Shown here piece after piece: positions 33,691 through 41,982 of a stretch of DNA of 64,000 nucleotides; the first letter of the stretch is position 1; the number at the start of each line of letters is the position of its first letter. The notes beneath the pieces are model-generated. The model saw only the letters and a list, made by a program, of their open reading frames with translations, ran no database searches and was not told the DNA's origin. The position numbers were made by a program, and so were the translations under genes. This DNA is from an uncultured Eubacteriales bacterium (GTDB taxonomy: Bacteria; Bacillota; Clostridia; Oscillospirales; Acutalibacteraceae): NCBI GenBank assembly GCA_902491475.1, contig CABUHY010000009.1, positions 1-64,000 of the forward strand. The letters run 5' to 3'.

Positions 33691-35259
33691 TTATTCGGCG
33701 TTTTTAAGCTGTTCGCTCTTTGCATACTCTTTTCCGTCCGCACCGAGATGATACGCACACTTGGTGTCGAAATCGATATGCTTTTTGTAAACTCTCGAAT
33801 AGTTTATGTTTTTCTTCTTCATATAAACCTTGAACCATTCAAGGCGTTTGAGGAAATCCTTATATCTTCTGTTTTCGATATTTGTCCATGCAACCTCTGA
33901 GAAAGCGAGCGTTCTCGGGAATACGGAGAAGTCAAGCGCTTCTTTTGAATCAATCCATTCCGTCCAAAGCTCACACTCAAGACCCGTTGACCTCTGTTCG
34001 GGCTTTGTAAAGCCTACCTTTACCTTGTTGAAGTTATAGACCTTTTTAAGCGGAAGAATAGAATACTTTATATCGAAATAAAAATATGAAGTCGGAGAAA
34101 TTATGATATTTCTCTGCGTTGCGATTTTTCTCACTTTAGCGATAGCATTCGGTCGCCAGAGCTGACATTCAATGCTCTTGTCAAGGGCGTCTCCCATACA
34201 GTCGTCCCACGCAACGGCGGTTTTACCGTACTTTTTAAGGATTTCCGCCACCCTGTTCATAAACCAAATCTGGAGGTCCTTGCCGTCTTTAAGTCCGAGC
34301 TTTGCTTTGAGCGCCTTGCACTTTTCGCAGTCGTCCCAGACCTTGTAGCCCTTAAACGCTTCGTCGCCGCCTATATGGAATTTCTTTGACGGGAAAAGAG
34401 CCGTAACCTCGCCCAGAAGAGCGTCCAAAAACTCAAAGGTCTTTTCGTTTCCGGCACAGAGTATTCCGTCGCTTACGCCGTTGATTGTAAGAACCTCTGC
34501 GGGCTCCGACTTACAGGAAAGCTCGGGTACAGCCGCAAGAATAGCTGTTGTGTGACCCGGAATGTCAATTTCGGGAATGACCTCAATTCCGAGTCTGCCC
34601 GCAAAGGAAACAATATCTTTAATTTCCTCCTGCGTATAATAGCGAGCCTCCTCAACATTGTCGTGCTCAAGACCGTAGCCCTTGAGATGCTTTGAGGTGC
34701 GCTTTGAGCCTATCGTGTTGAGCTCGGGATAAATTTTGCTTTCAATTCTGTAGCCCTGGTCATCCGAAAGATGCCAATGGAATTTATTGAGCTTTAAGAA
34801 AGCCATATTTTCAAGCAAATCCTTTATTTCGTCAACAGTGAAGTAATGTCTGCTGACATCAAGCATAAGACCTCTGTACTCGTTTTCGGGCTTATCCTTG
34901 ATAATAAGCGTTTTAACATATGCCTTGCCGTCTCTTTTTTCAGCCTGCATAAGTATCATTTTAAGTGTAACCGCGCCGTAAAACGCACCCGAGTATGTGC
35001 CCGCCTTTATTATTATACCGTCGTTGGTAACATGAAGCTCGTATGCATCGTGTTCAAGCTCCGGAGTCTTTTTGAACTTGATTTCACCCTCGTTTTCAAC
35101 GGGCTTTGTTTTAAGGTATTCTGTAAGATACTTACCCACGCCCACAAACTCTTCGGGGCAAAGAACAGCAGTGCCCGAAGAAACGGCATATTCGCTGTTG
35201 CCGCAGGTATAGTAATTCGGTTTCGGAATGATGTTGTACTTTGTCATAGCTTTCACCAT
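33691..35259 (-). CDS. Beta-N-acetylhexosaminidase (GH20)
   Basis: The 522-residue protein is a GH20 glycosidase removing terminal GlcNAc or GalNAc by substrate-assisted catalysis. An N-terminal GH20b-like domain covers about residues 1-115 (with HDAYELHV). The catalytic barrel starts at GLMLDVSRHYFT near 131 and contains KFHWHLSDDQGYRIE, EIDIPGHT near 230 and the catalytic Asp-Glu pair in FHIGGDEAF near 300. No signal peptide is seen, so it should be cytoplasmic and act on imported or recycled glycans. The start at 35259 (MVKAMTKY) follows AAGGAAATTTTT; a start four codons on is also possible. Confidence 0.92.
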   Translation of the reverse strand: MVKAMTKYNIIPKPNYYTCGNSEYAVSSGTAVLCPEEFVGVGKYLTEYLKTKPVENEGEIKFKKTPELEHDAYELHVTNDGIIIKAGTYSGAFYGAVTLKMILMQAEKRDGKAYVKTLIIKDKPENEYRGLMLDVSRHYFTVDEIKDLLENMAFLKLNKFHWHLSDDQGYRIESKIYPELNTIGSKRTSKHLKGYGLEHDNVEEARYYTQEEIKDIVSFAGRLGIEVIPEIDIPGHTTAILAAVPELSCKSEPAEVLTINGVSDGILCAGNEKTFEFLDALLGEVTALFPSKKFHIGGDEAFKGYKVWDDCEKCKALKAKLGLKDGKDLQIWFMNRVAEILKKYGKTAVAWDDCMGDALDKSIECQLWRPNAIAKVRKIATQRNIIISPTSYFYFDIKYSILPLKKVYNFNKVKVGFTKPEQRSTGLECELWTEWIDSKEALDFSVFPRTLAFSEVAWTNIENRRYKDFLKRLEWFKVYMKKKNINYSRVYKKHIDFDTKCAYHLGADGKEYAKSEQLKNAE

Positions 35260-35314
35260 AAAAATTTCCTTTGTATTTATAAAATGTGCCGCAAACGCAG
35301 TTACGGACATTTTA

Positions 35315-35320
35315 ATTATA
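35315..35320 (-). promoter_or_regulatory. Extended -10 promoter of the GH20 gene
   Basis: On the minus strand TGTTATAAT gives a TATAAT box (complement 35315-35320) with the TG of an extended -10 element. No good -35 hexamer is present. Transcription would begin near 35308, which supports the downstream start codon for the GH20 gene. Confidence 0.45.
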
Positions 35321-35350
35321 ACAAATACAAAGGAATAAAGGAAGTCATTT

Positions 35351-35965
35351 TCAATTATTTTTAATAAATTTTTCGTACCATTCGACTATCTTGAACCGAG
35401 GCTCAAATTTGGGATTGCTTTTTACAATTTCATACTCACGCTCCGAGAGCACCTCGTCAAGCTCCGTGTCGCTCTCCGCCGCAGGCAAACACATCGGCGG
35501 GAACATTACGCACCACCAGTTATGACCCTGTCCGCTTCCGATTATAACATTGACCGCCTCATACTCTCCCGCAGGCAAGGTAACCTCGCCGTCATAGGTC
35601 TTTGTCGGAAAATAAGCGTTGCCGATATTAACCTTTACATCATAGTCGTAACCGTTTTCTTCGACGACCTTTTGAGCGACCTTTTCAAGCTCGTCCTTTA
35701 CGGGAATCAGCTTTTCCTCTGCCTGCGCCGCACTCTCGCTGTTGTCAAAGTATTCCTTTCCCGCTTCAAGCACCGCATCCCTGACTTTAAGCTTCAGGCA
35801 TTGGTCCTCCTCGGAATCGGAATTTGCGACAACATGCATTCTCAAAACGCTGTTTCGTATATCGTCGCAAGCCGAAGCAAACGACATTGTGCTGATAACG
35901 CAGGTTATTATAAACGCCGCGAGAACCGCAAGCTCAACGGTTAAAATTTTATTTTTTGTTTTCAT
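35351..35965 (-). CDS. spoIIR: Stage II sporulation protein R
   Basis: SpoIIR is made in the forespore under SigmaF, exported to the intermembrane space and triggers processing of pro-SigmaE by SpoIIGA. The 204-residue protein has one N-terminal membrane or signal segment (residues 8-30). The conserved blocks follow: DDIRNSVLRMHVVANSDSEEDQ near residue 35 (first 16 residues shown: DDIRNSVLRMHVVANS), LKLKVRDAVLEA, and GQGHNWWCVMFPPMC near residue 145. It stands apart from the spoIIIA operon, as usual. Confidence 0.94.
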   Translation of the reverse strand: MKTKNKILTVELAVLAAFIITCVISTMSFASACDDIRNSVLRMHVVANSDSEEDQCLKLKVRDAVLEAGKEYFDNSESAAQAEEKLIPVKDELEKVAQKVVEENGYDYDVKVNIGNAYFPTKTYDGEVTLPAGEYEAVNVIIGSGQGHNWWCVMFPPMCLPAAESDTELDEVLSEREYEIVKSNPKFEPRFKIVEWYEKFIKNN

Positions 35966-36019
35966 ATTATGTTCATTCCTTTCAGTAACGAAAGTATTGG
36001 AACAAACATAACGGTTTAA

Positions 36020-36736
36020 TCATCTTTTTTCGATTTCTTCTTTTTCGCTCTGTGTAAGATACCTTGCTTCGCCCTCTGCCAAGGAGTTGTCCAAGGGTAC
36101 ATTTCCCATTTTAATGCGGCGCAGCGCAACCACGGTACTGCCCACCGCCTTGAACATTCTTTTTATCTGATGATACTTGCCCTCGAAAATCGTTATTTGC
36201 ACCTCGGTCGTATCTTCCGACAGGAATTCAAGCTCCGCAGGCTTAAACACGGTGCCGTCATTTAATTCGATACCGCTTTCGAGAAGCGCCTTTTTGCTTT
36301 CGTCTATCGGCTTGTCCAATGATGCAATATATGTTTTCTTTATGTGATTTTTCGGCGAGAGTATCCTGTGTGCAAATTCGCCGTCGTCGGTAATAAGCAC
36401 AAAGCCCGTTGTGTCCTTATCGAGCCTGCCTGCGGGAAAAAGGTTCCTTCTTTTCATATCCTCGGGCAGAATGTCAACTACGGTAACATCGCCCCTGCCC
36501 TCGCTTGCGGAGACAACGCCCTGCGGCTTGTTGAGCATAATATAAACATGCTCGCAGGTGTCGATTTCCGCACCCGACACCGTAATTGTGCACTTTTCGG
36601 TATCGACCTTTACGGAAACATCCTTTACCGTCTTGCCGTCGAGGGTAATTTCTCCTAAACGGGCAAGCCGCTTTATTTCACTGCGAGTGAATTTTCCGCT
36701 TTTCGATATTATCTTGTCAAGCCGTTCAACTGCCAT
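36020..36736 (-). CDS. rsuA: RsuA-type 16S rRNA pseudouridine synthase
   Basis: The 238-residue protein has an N-terminal S4 RNA-binding domain (RLDKIISKSGKFTRSEIK, residues 5-22) and a pseudouridine synthase domain. The catalytic loop AGRLDKDTTGFVLITDDG lies near residue 101, with the nucleophilic Asp in RLDKDT, and EGKYHQIKRMF near residue 190. This matches RsuA/RluE-type enzymes; assignment to 16S position 516 is by family, not by proof. It is 11 nt downstream of the DUF4830 gene. Confidence 0.9.
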   Translation of the reverse strand: MAVERLDKIISKSGKFTRSEIKRLARLGEITLDGKTVKDVSVKVDTEKCTITVSGAEIDTCEHVYIMLNKPQGVVSASEGRGDVTVVDILPEDMKRRNLFPAGRLDKDTTGFVLITDDGEFAHRILSPKNHIKKTYIASLDKPIDESKKALLESGIELNDGTVFKPAELEFLSEDTTEVQITIFEGKYHQIKRMFKAVGSTVVALRRIKMGNVPLDNSLAEGEARYLTQSEKEEIEKR

Positions 36737-36747
36737 AGTTTTCTCCG

Positions 36748-37233
36748 TTACTGCGAATTGTTTACAGGGCTTACAAAGCCGTGCATAAAGCCGTCAAGCT
36801 CAACAGAGCACACATCTCCGCCGATAACCTTGCCGTCGGAGACAAGAAGCGTTGCTCTTATGCAGTCACTGTCCTCATAGCCCGGATAGTTTGTAACCTT
36901 ATAGGTCCACTTTTTTACTCTTTTAGAGCAGTAAGCCGTCAAATCAAAGCCCTGCTCTTTCTGAATTGCGTTATAGTTTTCATAAACATCGTCAAATTCG
37001 GCGGGAATAATAACTTCCTTTACCTCCAACGGCTCTTCGTCAACGCTCCAGCCGTATTGGGAAAGAAAAGCAATTCTCTCTTCGTCCGTGGAAGCTTTGA
37101 GACTTTTTTCGCCCGTGCTTGCCGCCGAAATGCTGTCCTTTGTCAGAAAAGCAAGGATTATACCCATTGCCAAAAGGCAGAGTATTATCCCCAAAAATTT
37201 TAGCTGACGCCTGTTTACCGAATATACAAACAT
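36748..37233 (-). CDS. DUF4830 membrane-anchored protein
   Basis: The 161-residue protein has one N-terminal membrane helix (residues 12-30, LKFLGIILCLLAMGIILAF), after which the chain is outside the cell. The domain that follows fits DUF4830: FLSQYGWSVDEEP near residue 57, EVIIPAEFDDVYENYNAIQK near 73, DLTAYCSKRVKKWTYKV and IGGDVCSVELDGFMHGF near the end. Function is unknown. The ribosome binding site GAGGTGAA is one arm of a perfect 10-bp inverted repeat upstream. Confidence 0.8.
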   Translation of the reverse strand: MFVYSVNRRQLKFLGIILCLLAMGIILAFLTKDSISAASTGEKSLKASTDEERIAFLSQYGWSVDEEPLEVKEVIIPAEFDDVYENYNAIQKEQGFDLTAYCSKRVKKWTYKVTNYPGYEDSDCIRATLLVSDGKVIGGDVCSVELDGFMHGFVSPVNNSQ

Positions 37234-37238
37234 ATAAA

Positions 37239-37273
37239 TTCACCTCGTACACAATTATATGCGACGAGGTGAA
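37239..37273 (-). promoter_or_regulatory. Inverted repeat covering the DUF4830 ribosome binding site
   Basis: TTCACCTCGT (37239-37248) and ACGAGGTGAA (37264-37273) are perfectly complementary arms with a 15-nt loop. On the minus strand the second arm is the Shine-Dalgarno sequence of the DUF4830 gene, so a hairpin would hide it. The loop contains TATAAT, so an operator over a promoter is the alternative reading. Confidence 0.6.
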
Positions 37274-37288
37274 ATATAATGCTTATTA

Positions 37289-37822
37289 TCAGTCTTCTTT
37301 TGCCTGCTGAGCCGCAGCGTTTCTCAAAGACATTCTTGCTTTTCTTATCTCGTTTACAGAGTTCGTAAGAGCTTCGTCCGCCGTTGCAACAATGTGTTCA
37401 ACATATTCGCCCGCACTTGTGCGCAAATCGTTTGACCACTTCTGCGCCTGCTCGGTCATATCGGAAGCGGTTGCTCTTGCCTGCTCGATAATCTCGGTAG
37501 CCTGCGTGCGTGCCTGCTGAAGAATGTCGGATGCGTTTTCCTCTGCCCTTTTTGTGATTTCGTGCTCGGAAACAATTACCTTTGCCTTTTCTCTCGCCTC
37601 GGCAATTATATCCTCGGAAGCCGCCTGAGCCGCGTCGAGAATTTCCTTTCTCTCCGAAGCAATCTTTCTCGCTTTCATAAGCTCGTCGGGCATATTGAGC
37701 CTGATATCCTCAATAATGGTCTTTATTTCCTCTCCGTCAACGGAAATCTTTGATGAAAAAGGAACATTTTTACTGTTTTCAAGGACATCCTCAATATTAT
37801 CGAGTAAACTTTCTATACTCAT
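37289..37822 (-). CDS. Coiled-coil protein of unknown function
   Basis: The 177-residue protein is soluble and almost wholly helical. After a short N-terminal domain (residues 1-50, with SLLDNIEDVLE and VDGEEIKTIIEDI), residues 50-175 form a long amphipathic coiled coil rich in Ala, Glu and Lys, with heptad-like IIAEAREKAKVIV and TEIIEQARATASDMTEQA. Such proteins are often labelled ATP synthase subunit b-like or DivIVA-like, but there is no membrane anchor here. The ATG overlaps the coaD stop as ATGA, so the two are coupled. Confidence 0.8.
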   Translation of the reverse strand: MSIESLLDNIEDVLENSKNVPFSSKISVDGEEIKTIIEDIRLNMPDELMKARKIASERKEILDAAQAASEDIIAEAREKAKVIVSEHEITKRAEENASDILQQARTQATEIIEQARATASDMTEQAQKWSNDLRTSAGEYVEHIVATADEALTNSVNEIRKARMSLRNAAAQQAKED

Positions 37823-38316
37823 TTCACATCTTCCTTTCTTATTCTTTCAATAATCACATCACTGATTTCGGGCGGAACAAAGGTAGAAATATCGCCGCCC
37901 AAACTGCATATGTGCTTAACAACGCTTGAACTGAGATACATATTCTCCGCTCTCGTTGTAATGAAAACCGTTTCCACTTCGTTATTCAATTCCTTGTTAA
38001 TCAACGCCTGTTGGAATTCATATTCAAAGTCGGATACCGCCCTCAAGCCCTTAACAATGGCGACAGCGCCAATCTTCCTTGCATATTCCGCAAGCAAGCC
38101 GTCATAGCTGTCAACCTCGACATTTTTAAGGTCGTGAATGCACTTTTTTATAAGCTCGACTCTCTCCTCGGAGGAAAAAGAATAGCTGTCCTTTTTTTTA
38201 TAATTTGTCATAACAAGGACAATAACCCTGTCGAATATTTTTGAACTTCTCGTAATAATGTCAAGATGTCCGAGTGTAACCGGATCAAAGCTTCCGGGGC
38301 AAATAACGGTTCTCAA
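37819..38316 (-). CDS. coaD: Phosphopantetheine adenylyltransferase
   Basis: CoaD makes dephospho-CoA from 4'-phosphopantetheine and ATP. The 165-residue protein has the nucleotidyltransferase motif GSFDPVTLGHLDII near residue 8, VKGLRAVSDFEYEFQ near residue 87 and the C-terminal YLSSSVVKHICSLGGDIS motif near 125. Length is typical. It lies 12 nt after rsmD, the conserved rsmD-coaD pair of Firmicutes. Confidence 0.96.
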   Translation of the reverse strand: MRTVICPGSFDPVTLGHLDIITRSSKIFDRVIVLVMTNYKKKDSYSFSSEERVELIKKCIHDLKNVEVDSYDGLLAEYARKIGAVAIVKGLRAVSDFEYEFQQALINKELNNEVETVFITTRAENMYLSSSVVKHICSLGGDISTFVPPEISDVIIERIRKEDVK

Positions 38317-38328
38317 AAAATCACCTGC

Positions 38329-38871
38329 TCACTTCTTGTGCTTATAGGTCGTAATCTTGGTTTTTGAGTATTTGTACTCCCTGTACTTTTCAAAATCTCC
38401 CGCAGACTCGGGCAAGACCTCGTTAAAATCGGTTTCGCAGACAACCGTTGCGTTTTCACTGCAACAGCCGACAACGCTTTCAAGCGTTTCGTCAATCAAG
38501 CCCTTATTGTACGGCGGGTCAAGAAAGACAATGTCAAATTTATTTCTTGAGTTCTTAATATAGCTTACGCTGTCCGCATTGAGAACAGTCGCCTTTTGAA
38601 AAAGTCCCGTAGTTTTTAAGTTGTCCTTTATTACTTCAACCGCCTGAGAGTCTCTGTCAACAAAAACGGCGTTTGCCGCTCCCCTGCTCAAGGCTTCCAC
38701 GCCGAGCTGACCCGAACCTGCGAACAAATCAAGCACGCAAGCGTCTGTCAAATCAAACTGAATTATGCTGAAAATCGCCTCTTTGACACGGTCTGTCGTA
38801 GGTCTTACAACCTCGTCGCCCTCAAGCGTTTTCAGTTTTCTGCCTCTTGCCGAACCTGTAATAACTCTCAT
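38329..38871 (-). CDS. rsmD: 16S rRNA (guanine966-N2)-methyltransferase RsmD
   Basis: The 180-residue protein starts MRVITGSARGRKLKTLEG, typical of RsmD. The SAM-binding motif CVLDLFAGSGQLGVEALSRGA is near residue 44 (first part shown: VLDLFAGSGQLGVEAL), followed by the catalytic DIVFLDPPYNKG near residue 113. It methylates G966 of 16S rRNA in E. coli; the equivalent is assumed here. It is the first gene of the rsmD-coaD-coiled-coil run. Confidence 0.94.
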   Translation of the reverse strand: MRVITGSARGRKLKTLEGDEVVRPTTDRVKEAIFSIIQFDLTDACVLDLFAGSGQLGVEALSRGAANAVFVDRDSQAVEVIKDNLKTTGLFQKATVLNADSVSYIKNSRNKFDIVFLDPPYNKGLIDETLESVVGCCSENATVVCETDFNEVLPESAGDFEKYREYKYSKTKITTYKHKK

Positions 38872-38941
38872 TTACGAATACTCCAACTTTCAGATACTGT
38901 TTTATTTTCCACATTTTCGACACAAATGTCAATAGTTTTTA

Positions 38942-39589
38942 TCAAAATAATAACATACGGCGCAGTTCATCTGCATTCTTTGCCGTCTTTTCGACGCCGA
39001 TTTCACGCAGCTGCTCCTCGTCACGGAAGCCCCAGAGCACGCCTATGCTGTCCATTTCCGCATTTTTGGCGGTCTGCATATCAACCTCGCTGTCGCCGAT
39101 AAACACAGCGTCCTTTTTTTCAACTCCGAGCTTTTCAAGCGCAAGGTAAAGTCCGTCGGGCGCAGGCTTGTTGGGTCTGACGCCGTCGCTTCCGATAACC
39201 GTTTTGACATAGTCGCCGAAAAGTCCGCCGCAAAGCTCCTGTGCCGCAAAATCAATTTTATTTGTAACGATTGCAAGCTTGATGCCGTTTTCGTAAAGGC
39301 TTTTGAGCAAGCCGTCTATTCCGTCGTACGGCTTTGTCTTATTAGCCATATTGTGCTTGTAATGCTCGGTAAAATCGGAATAGGTTTTCCGGAACTGAGC
39401 CTCGCTTGCCGTGTCGGGAAGCGCTCTGTGGATAAGCTTTATGTTACCGTTTCCGACAAAACGCCTGACCTCGTCAACGGTTCTTGTCGGAAATCCGTTC
39501 TTTTTAAGAGCAAAGTTTGTGCTGTCGGCAAGGTCGTCAAGAGTGTTCAACAACGTGCCGTCCAAATCGAATATTACTGCTTTGTACAT
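38942..39589 (-). CDS. HAD hydrolase, phosphoglycolate phosphatase-like
   Basis: The 215-residue protein is a HAD-superfamily phosphatase with a helical cap. Motif I is IFDLDGTLLNTLDD near residue 6, motif II is IVTNK near residue 107, motif III includes the Lys in RPNKPAPDG near residue 140, and motif IV is VFIGDSEVDMQTA near residue 160. This fits Gph/PpaX-type enzymes acting on phosphoglycolate or pyrophosphate. The ATG at 39589 (MYKAVIF) follows AAGGTGATGAAA. It starts 11 nt after uvrC. Confidence 0.88.
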   Translation of the reverse strand: MYKAVIFDLDGTLLNTLDDLADSTNFALKKNGFPTRTVDEVRRFVGNGNIKLIHRALPDTASEAQFRKTYSDFTEHYKHNMANKTKPYDGIDGLLKSLYENGIKLAIVTNKIDFAAQELCGGLFGDYVKTVIGSDGVRPNKPAPDGLYLALEKLGVEKKDAVFIGDSEVDMQTAKNAEMDSIGVLWGFRDEEQLREIGVEKTAKNADELRRMLLF

Positions 39590-39599
39590 TTTCATCACC

Positions 39600-41435
39600 T
39601 TATTTATTATAGAACTTTACGACATTTTCCGCAAGCTCTTTATTTATTCCTTTAACCTCGCAAAGCTCCTCAACGGTAGCCTTTTTAATCGCGGAAACCG
39701 TCTTGAAATGCTTTAACAGGGCTCTTGCTTTCGCCTCGCCGATACCGTCGATTTTGGTAAGAGAGAGCGAAATAGTGCTTTTTGTGTGCTTTTTATGATG
39801 GTAGTCGATTGAAAAGCGGTGCACCTCGTTTTGAATATCCGAAACAAGCGTAAACACCTGCCGCTTTGAGTTTATCTCAATCTCGCCGCCGTCAAAGGCA
39901 ATTGCCCTCGTATGGTGCTTATCGTCCTTAACCATACCGAAAACGGGAATATTAAGCCCGAATTCCCGAAGCACGGGCATAACGGCGTTTACCTGTCCCT
40001 CGCCGCCGTCAAGAAGAATTAAATCGGGCAGCTTTCCGAAACCGTAATCCTCGTTTTTGTCCTTATTGAGAACATACTCGTTGAAGCGGCGTGTGAGCAC
40101 CTCGTTCATTGAGCCGTAATCGTCATTGGCAAAGGATTTAATCGCAAACCGTCTGTAAGCCTTTTTATACGGCTTTCCGTCCTTAAAAACTATCATACCG
40201 CCGACCGAGTCGGAACCTGCGGTGTGTGAAATATCGTAAGACTCGATATAGTCGGGCGTGCTTTTGAGTCCGAGAAGATTTTGCAGTTCTTCGAGCACAG
40301 CAACCGTCTTGCCGCTTTTGCCTTTATACAGCGCAAGCTTTTCCGTAGCGTTTTCCTTGCACATTTTTACGACCTCGACCTGCGTTCCCCTTGCAGGCAC
40401 AAAGACCGTAACCTTTTTGCCTTTTTTGTCGGAGAGCCATCTTTCGAGGAGTTCTTTATCCTCCACATCGCCCTCGACCGTAACCCGCCTCGGGATATTG
40501 TTGCGCATACTGTAAAACGATGTGATAAACTCCGCACGCTGCGACTCGGGAGAGTCGTCCGAAGTGTCAAAGAAGAAATGCTCGCTGTCATACAGTTTAC
40601 TGTCCGAGAACCTCAAAACCGCAAGGCAGGTCGTGCCGTCGTTTTCGGCACAGGCAAAGACATCCTGTTCCTCAATATTGTTATATACAACCTTTTGGCG
40701 GTCTTTCATTTTGTTTATCGCCGCTATCTTGTCCCTGTATTTTGCGGCGTTTTCAAAGTCGAGATTTTCAGAAGCCTCAAGCATTTTTTCGTTCAGTTCT
40801 TTTACGACCGACTGCGTGTCGCCCTTTAAGAAACGCAAAGCCTGATTGAAATTTTCATTATATTCCTTTTCGGAGACCTTACCCGTACAAACTCCGCAGC
40901 ACTGCGAAATATAGTAGTTAAGGCACGGGCGTGATTTTCTGAAATCCCTCGGAAAGGTCTTGTTGCACTGATAAAGCTTAAATATCTTGTTTGCGGTGTC
41001 AACGCTCTGTTTGACCGCAAAAGAGCTCGTGTACGGTCCGATATATTCGGCGTTCGGGTCATCACTTTTTTGCAATACGGCAGAGATTTTTTTATATTTG
41101 TCGCCCGTTATCTCGATATAACTGTAACCCTTATCGTCTTTTAGGAGAATGTTGTACTTCGGCATATGCTGCTTGATAAGACTGCATTCAAGCACCAACG
41201 CCTCAAACTCGCTGTCGGTTACGATATAGTCAAAATGGTCTACATTCTCAACCATTTTAAGCACCTTAACCGTGTGCCTGTTCTGCGAGCCGAAGTATTG
41301 GCTGACCCTGTTTTTCAGTTTTTTCGCCTTACCGATATATATAATTTCGTCCTTGCGGTTTTTCATTATATATACCCCGGGCAAAAGCGGCAGGCTCATT
41401 GCCTTTTTCCGCAATTCGGGCATTTTAGCGTTCAT
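39600..41435 (-). CDS. uvrC: Excinuclease ABC subunit C
   Basis: UvrC makes the two incisions of nucleotide excision repair. The 611-residue protein has a GIY-YIG nuclease domain (LPLLPGVYIMKN then IIYIGKAKKLKNRVSQYF, residues 15-50). A UVR domain for UvrB contact follows (MLEASENLDFENAAKYRDKIAAI, near residue 205). The RNase H-like second nuclease starts at IESYDISHTAG near 385, and C-terminal helix-hairpin-helix motifs include KIDGIGEAKARALL near 560. The ATG at 41435 follows AGGAGAGCAT. It is unlinked to uvrAB, as is usual in Firmicutes. Confidence 0.96.
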   Translation of the reverse strand: MNAKMPELRKKAMSLPLLPGVYIMKNRKDEIIYIGKAKKLKNRVSQYFGSQNRHTVKVLKMVENVDHFDYIVTDSEFEALVLECSLIKQHMPKYNILLKDDKGYSYIEITGDKYKKISAVLQKSDDPNAEYIGPYTSSFAVKQSVDTANKIFKLYQCNKTFPRDFRKSRPCLNYYISQCCGVCTGKVSEKEYNENFNQALRFLKGDTQSVVKELNEKMLEASENLDFENAAKYRDKIAAINKMKDRQKVVYNNIEEQDVFACAENDGTTCLAVLRFSDSKLYDSEHFFFDTSDDSPESQRAEFITSFYSMRNNIPRRVTVEGDVEDKELLERWLSDKKGKKVTVFVPARGTQVEVVKMCKENATEKLALYKGKSGKTVAVLEELQNLLGLKSTPDYIESYDISHTAGSDSVGGMIVFKDGKPYKKAYRRFAIKSFANDDYGSMNEVLTRRFNEYVLNKDKNEDYGFGKLPDLILLDGGEGQVNAVMPVLREFGLNIPVFGMVKDDKHHTRAIAFDGGEIEINSKRQVFTLVSDIQNEVHRFSIDYHHKKHTKSTISLSLTKIDGIGEAKARALLKHFKTVSAIKKATVEELCEVKGINKELAENVVKFYNK

Positions 41436-41446
41436 ATGCTCTCCTA

Positions 41447-41481
41447 AATAAAAAGGCACACCGATAAAAACCGATGCGCCC
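41447..41481 (-). terminator. Terminator after HPr gene
   Basis: On the minus strand GGCGCATCGG TTTTTAT CGGTGTGCC pairs with two or three wobble pairs and is followed by TTTTTATTT, 20-50 nt after the HPr stop codon. Confidence 0.78.
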
Positions 41482-41502
41482 TAAATCGTGTGAATTTAAT
41501 AA

Positions 41503-41769
41503 TTATTCCTCAGCAAAGCCGGACTCAACAAGCTTAACAAGCTCTTCAACAGCCTGCTCCTCATCGGGACCGCCTGCGATAATACGGATTTCCGTTCCGC
41601 CCATAATTCCGAGTGAAAGGACGCCGAGAAGGCTCTTTGCATTAACTCTTCTCTCTTCTTTTTCGACCCAAATTGATGATTTGAACTCATTTGCCTTCTG
41701 AATGAAGAATGTTGCGGGTCTTGCATGGAGACCTACCTGATTTTGAACGAGCACATCTTTTGAATACAT
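41503..41769 (-). CDS. ptsH: HPr family phosphocarrier protein
   Basis: HPr carries phosphate from enzyme I to the sugar-specific IIA domains of the PTS. The 88-residue protein has the active-site His in QVGLHARPATFF (His14 or 15) and the regulatory serine in NAKSLLGVLSLGI near residue 46, the HPr kinase target involved in carbon control. The ATG at 41769 is preceded by GGGGAGAATTT. The gene is single, with its own promoter and terminator; enzyme I is not nearby. Confidence 0.93.
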   Translation of the reverse strand: MYSKDVLVQNQVGLHARPATFFIQKANEFKSSIWVEKEERRVNAKSLLGVLSLGIMGGTEIRIIAGGPDEEQAVEELVKLVESGFAEE

Positions 41770-41824
41770 AATAAATTCTCCCCATATCATATTAAACTAA
41801 GTTAATTTCTTTTTTCGTTATCAT

Positions 41825-41852
41825 ATTATAGCACAAAACTTGTCCTCGTCAA
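41825..41852 (-). promoter_or_regulatory. HPr gene promoter
   Basis: On the minus strand TTGACG (complement 41847-41852) and TATAAT (complement 41825-41830) are 16 bp apart, giving a leader of about 50 nt. Confidence 0.75.
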
Positions 41853-41982
41853 CAACTTTAGCACGATATATGGTGGTTTTTGAAATAATTCGGAGGTAAT
41901 TCCAAAGCAAAGAGTTTTAAGAAGTTAATGTTTGTGCAAAATGACAATCGAGACACGAAAGAAATATGTAATATGTACAAAA

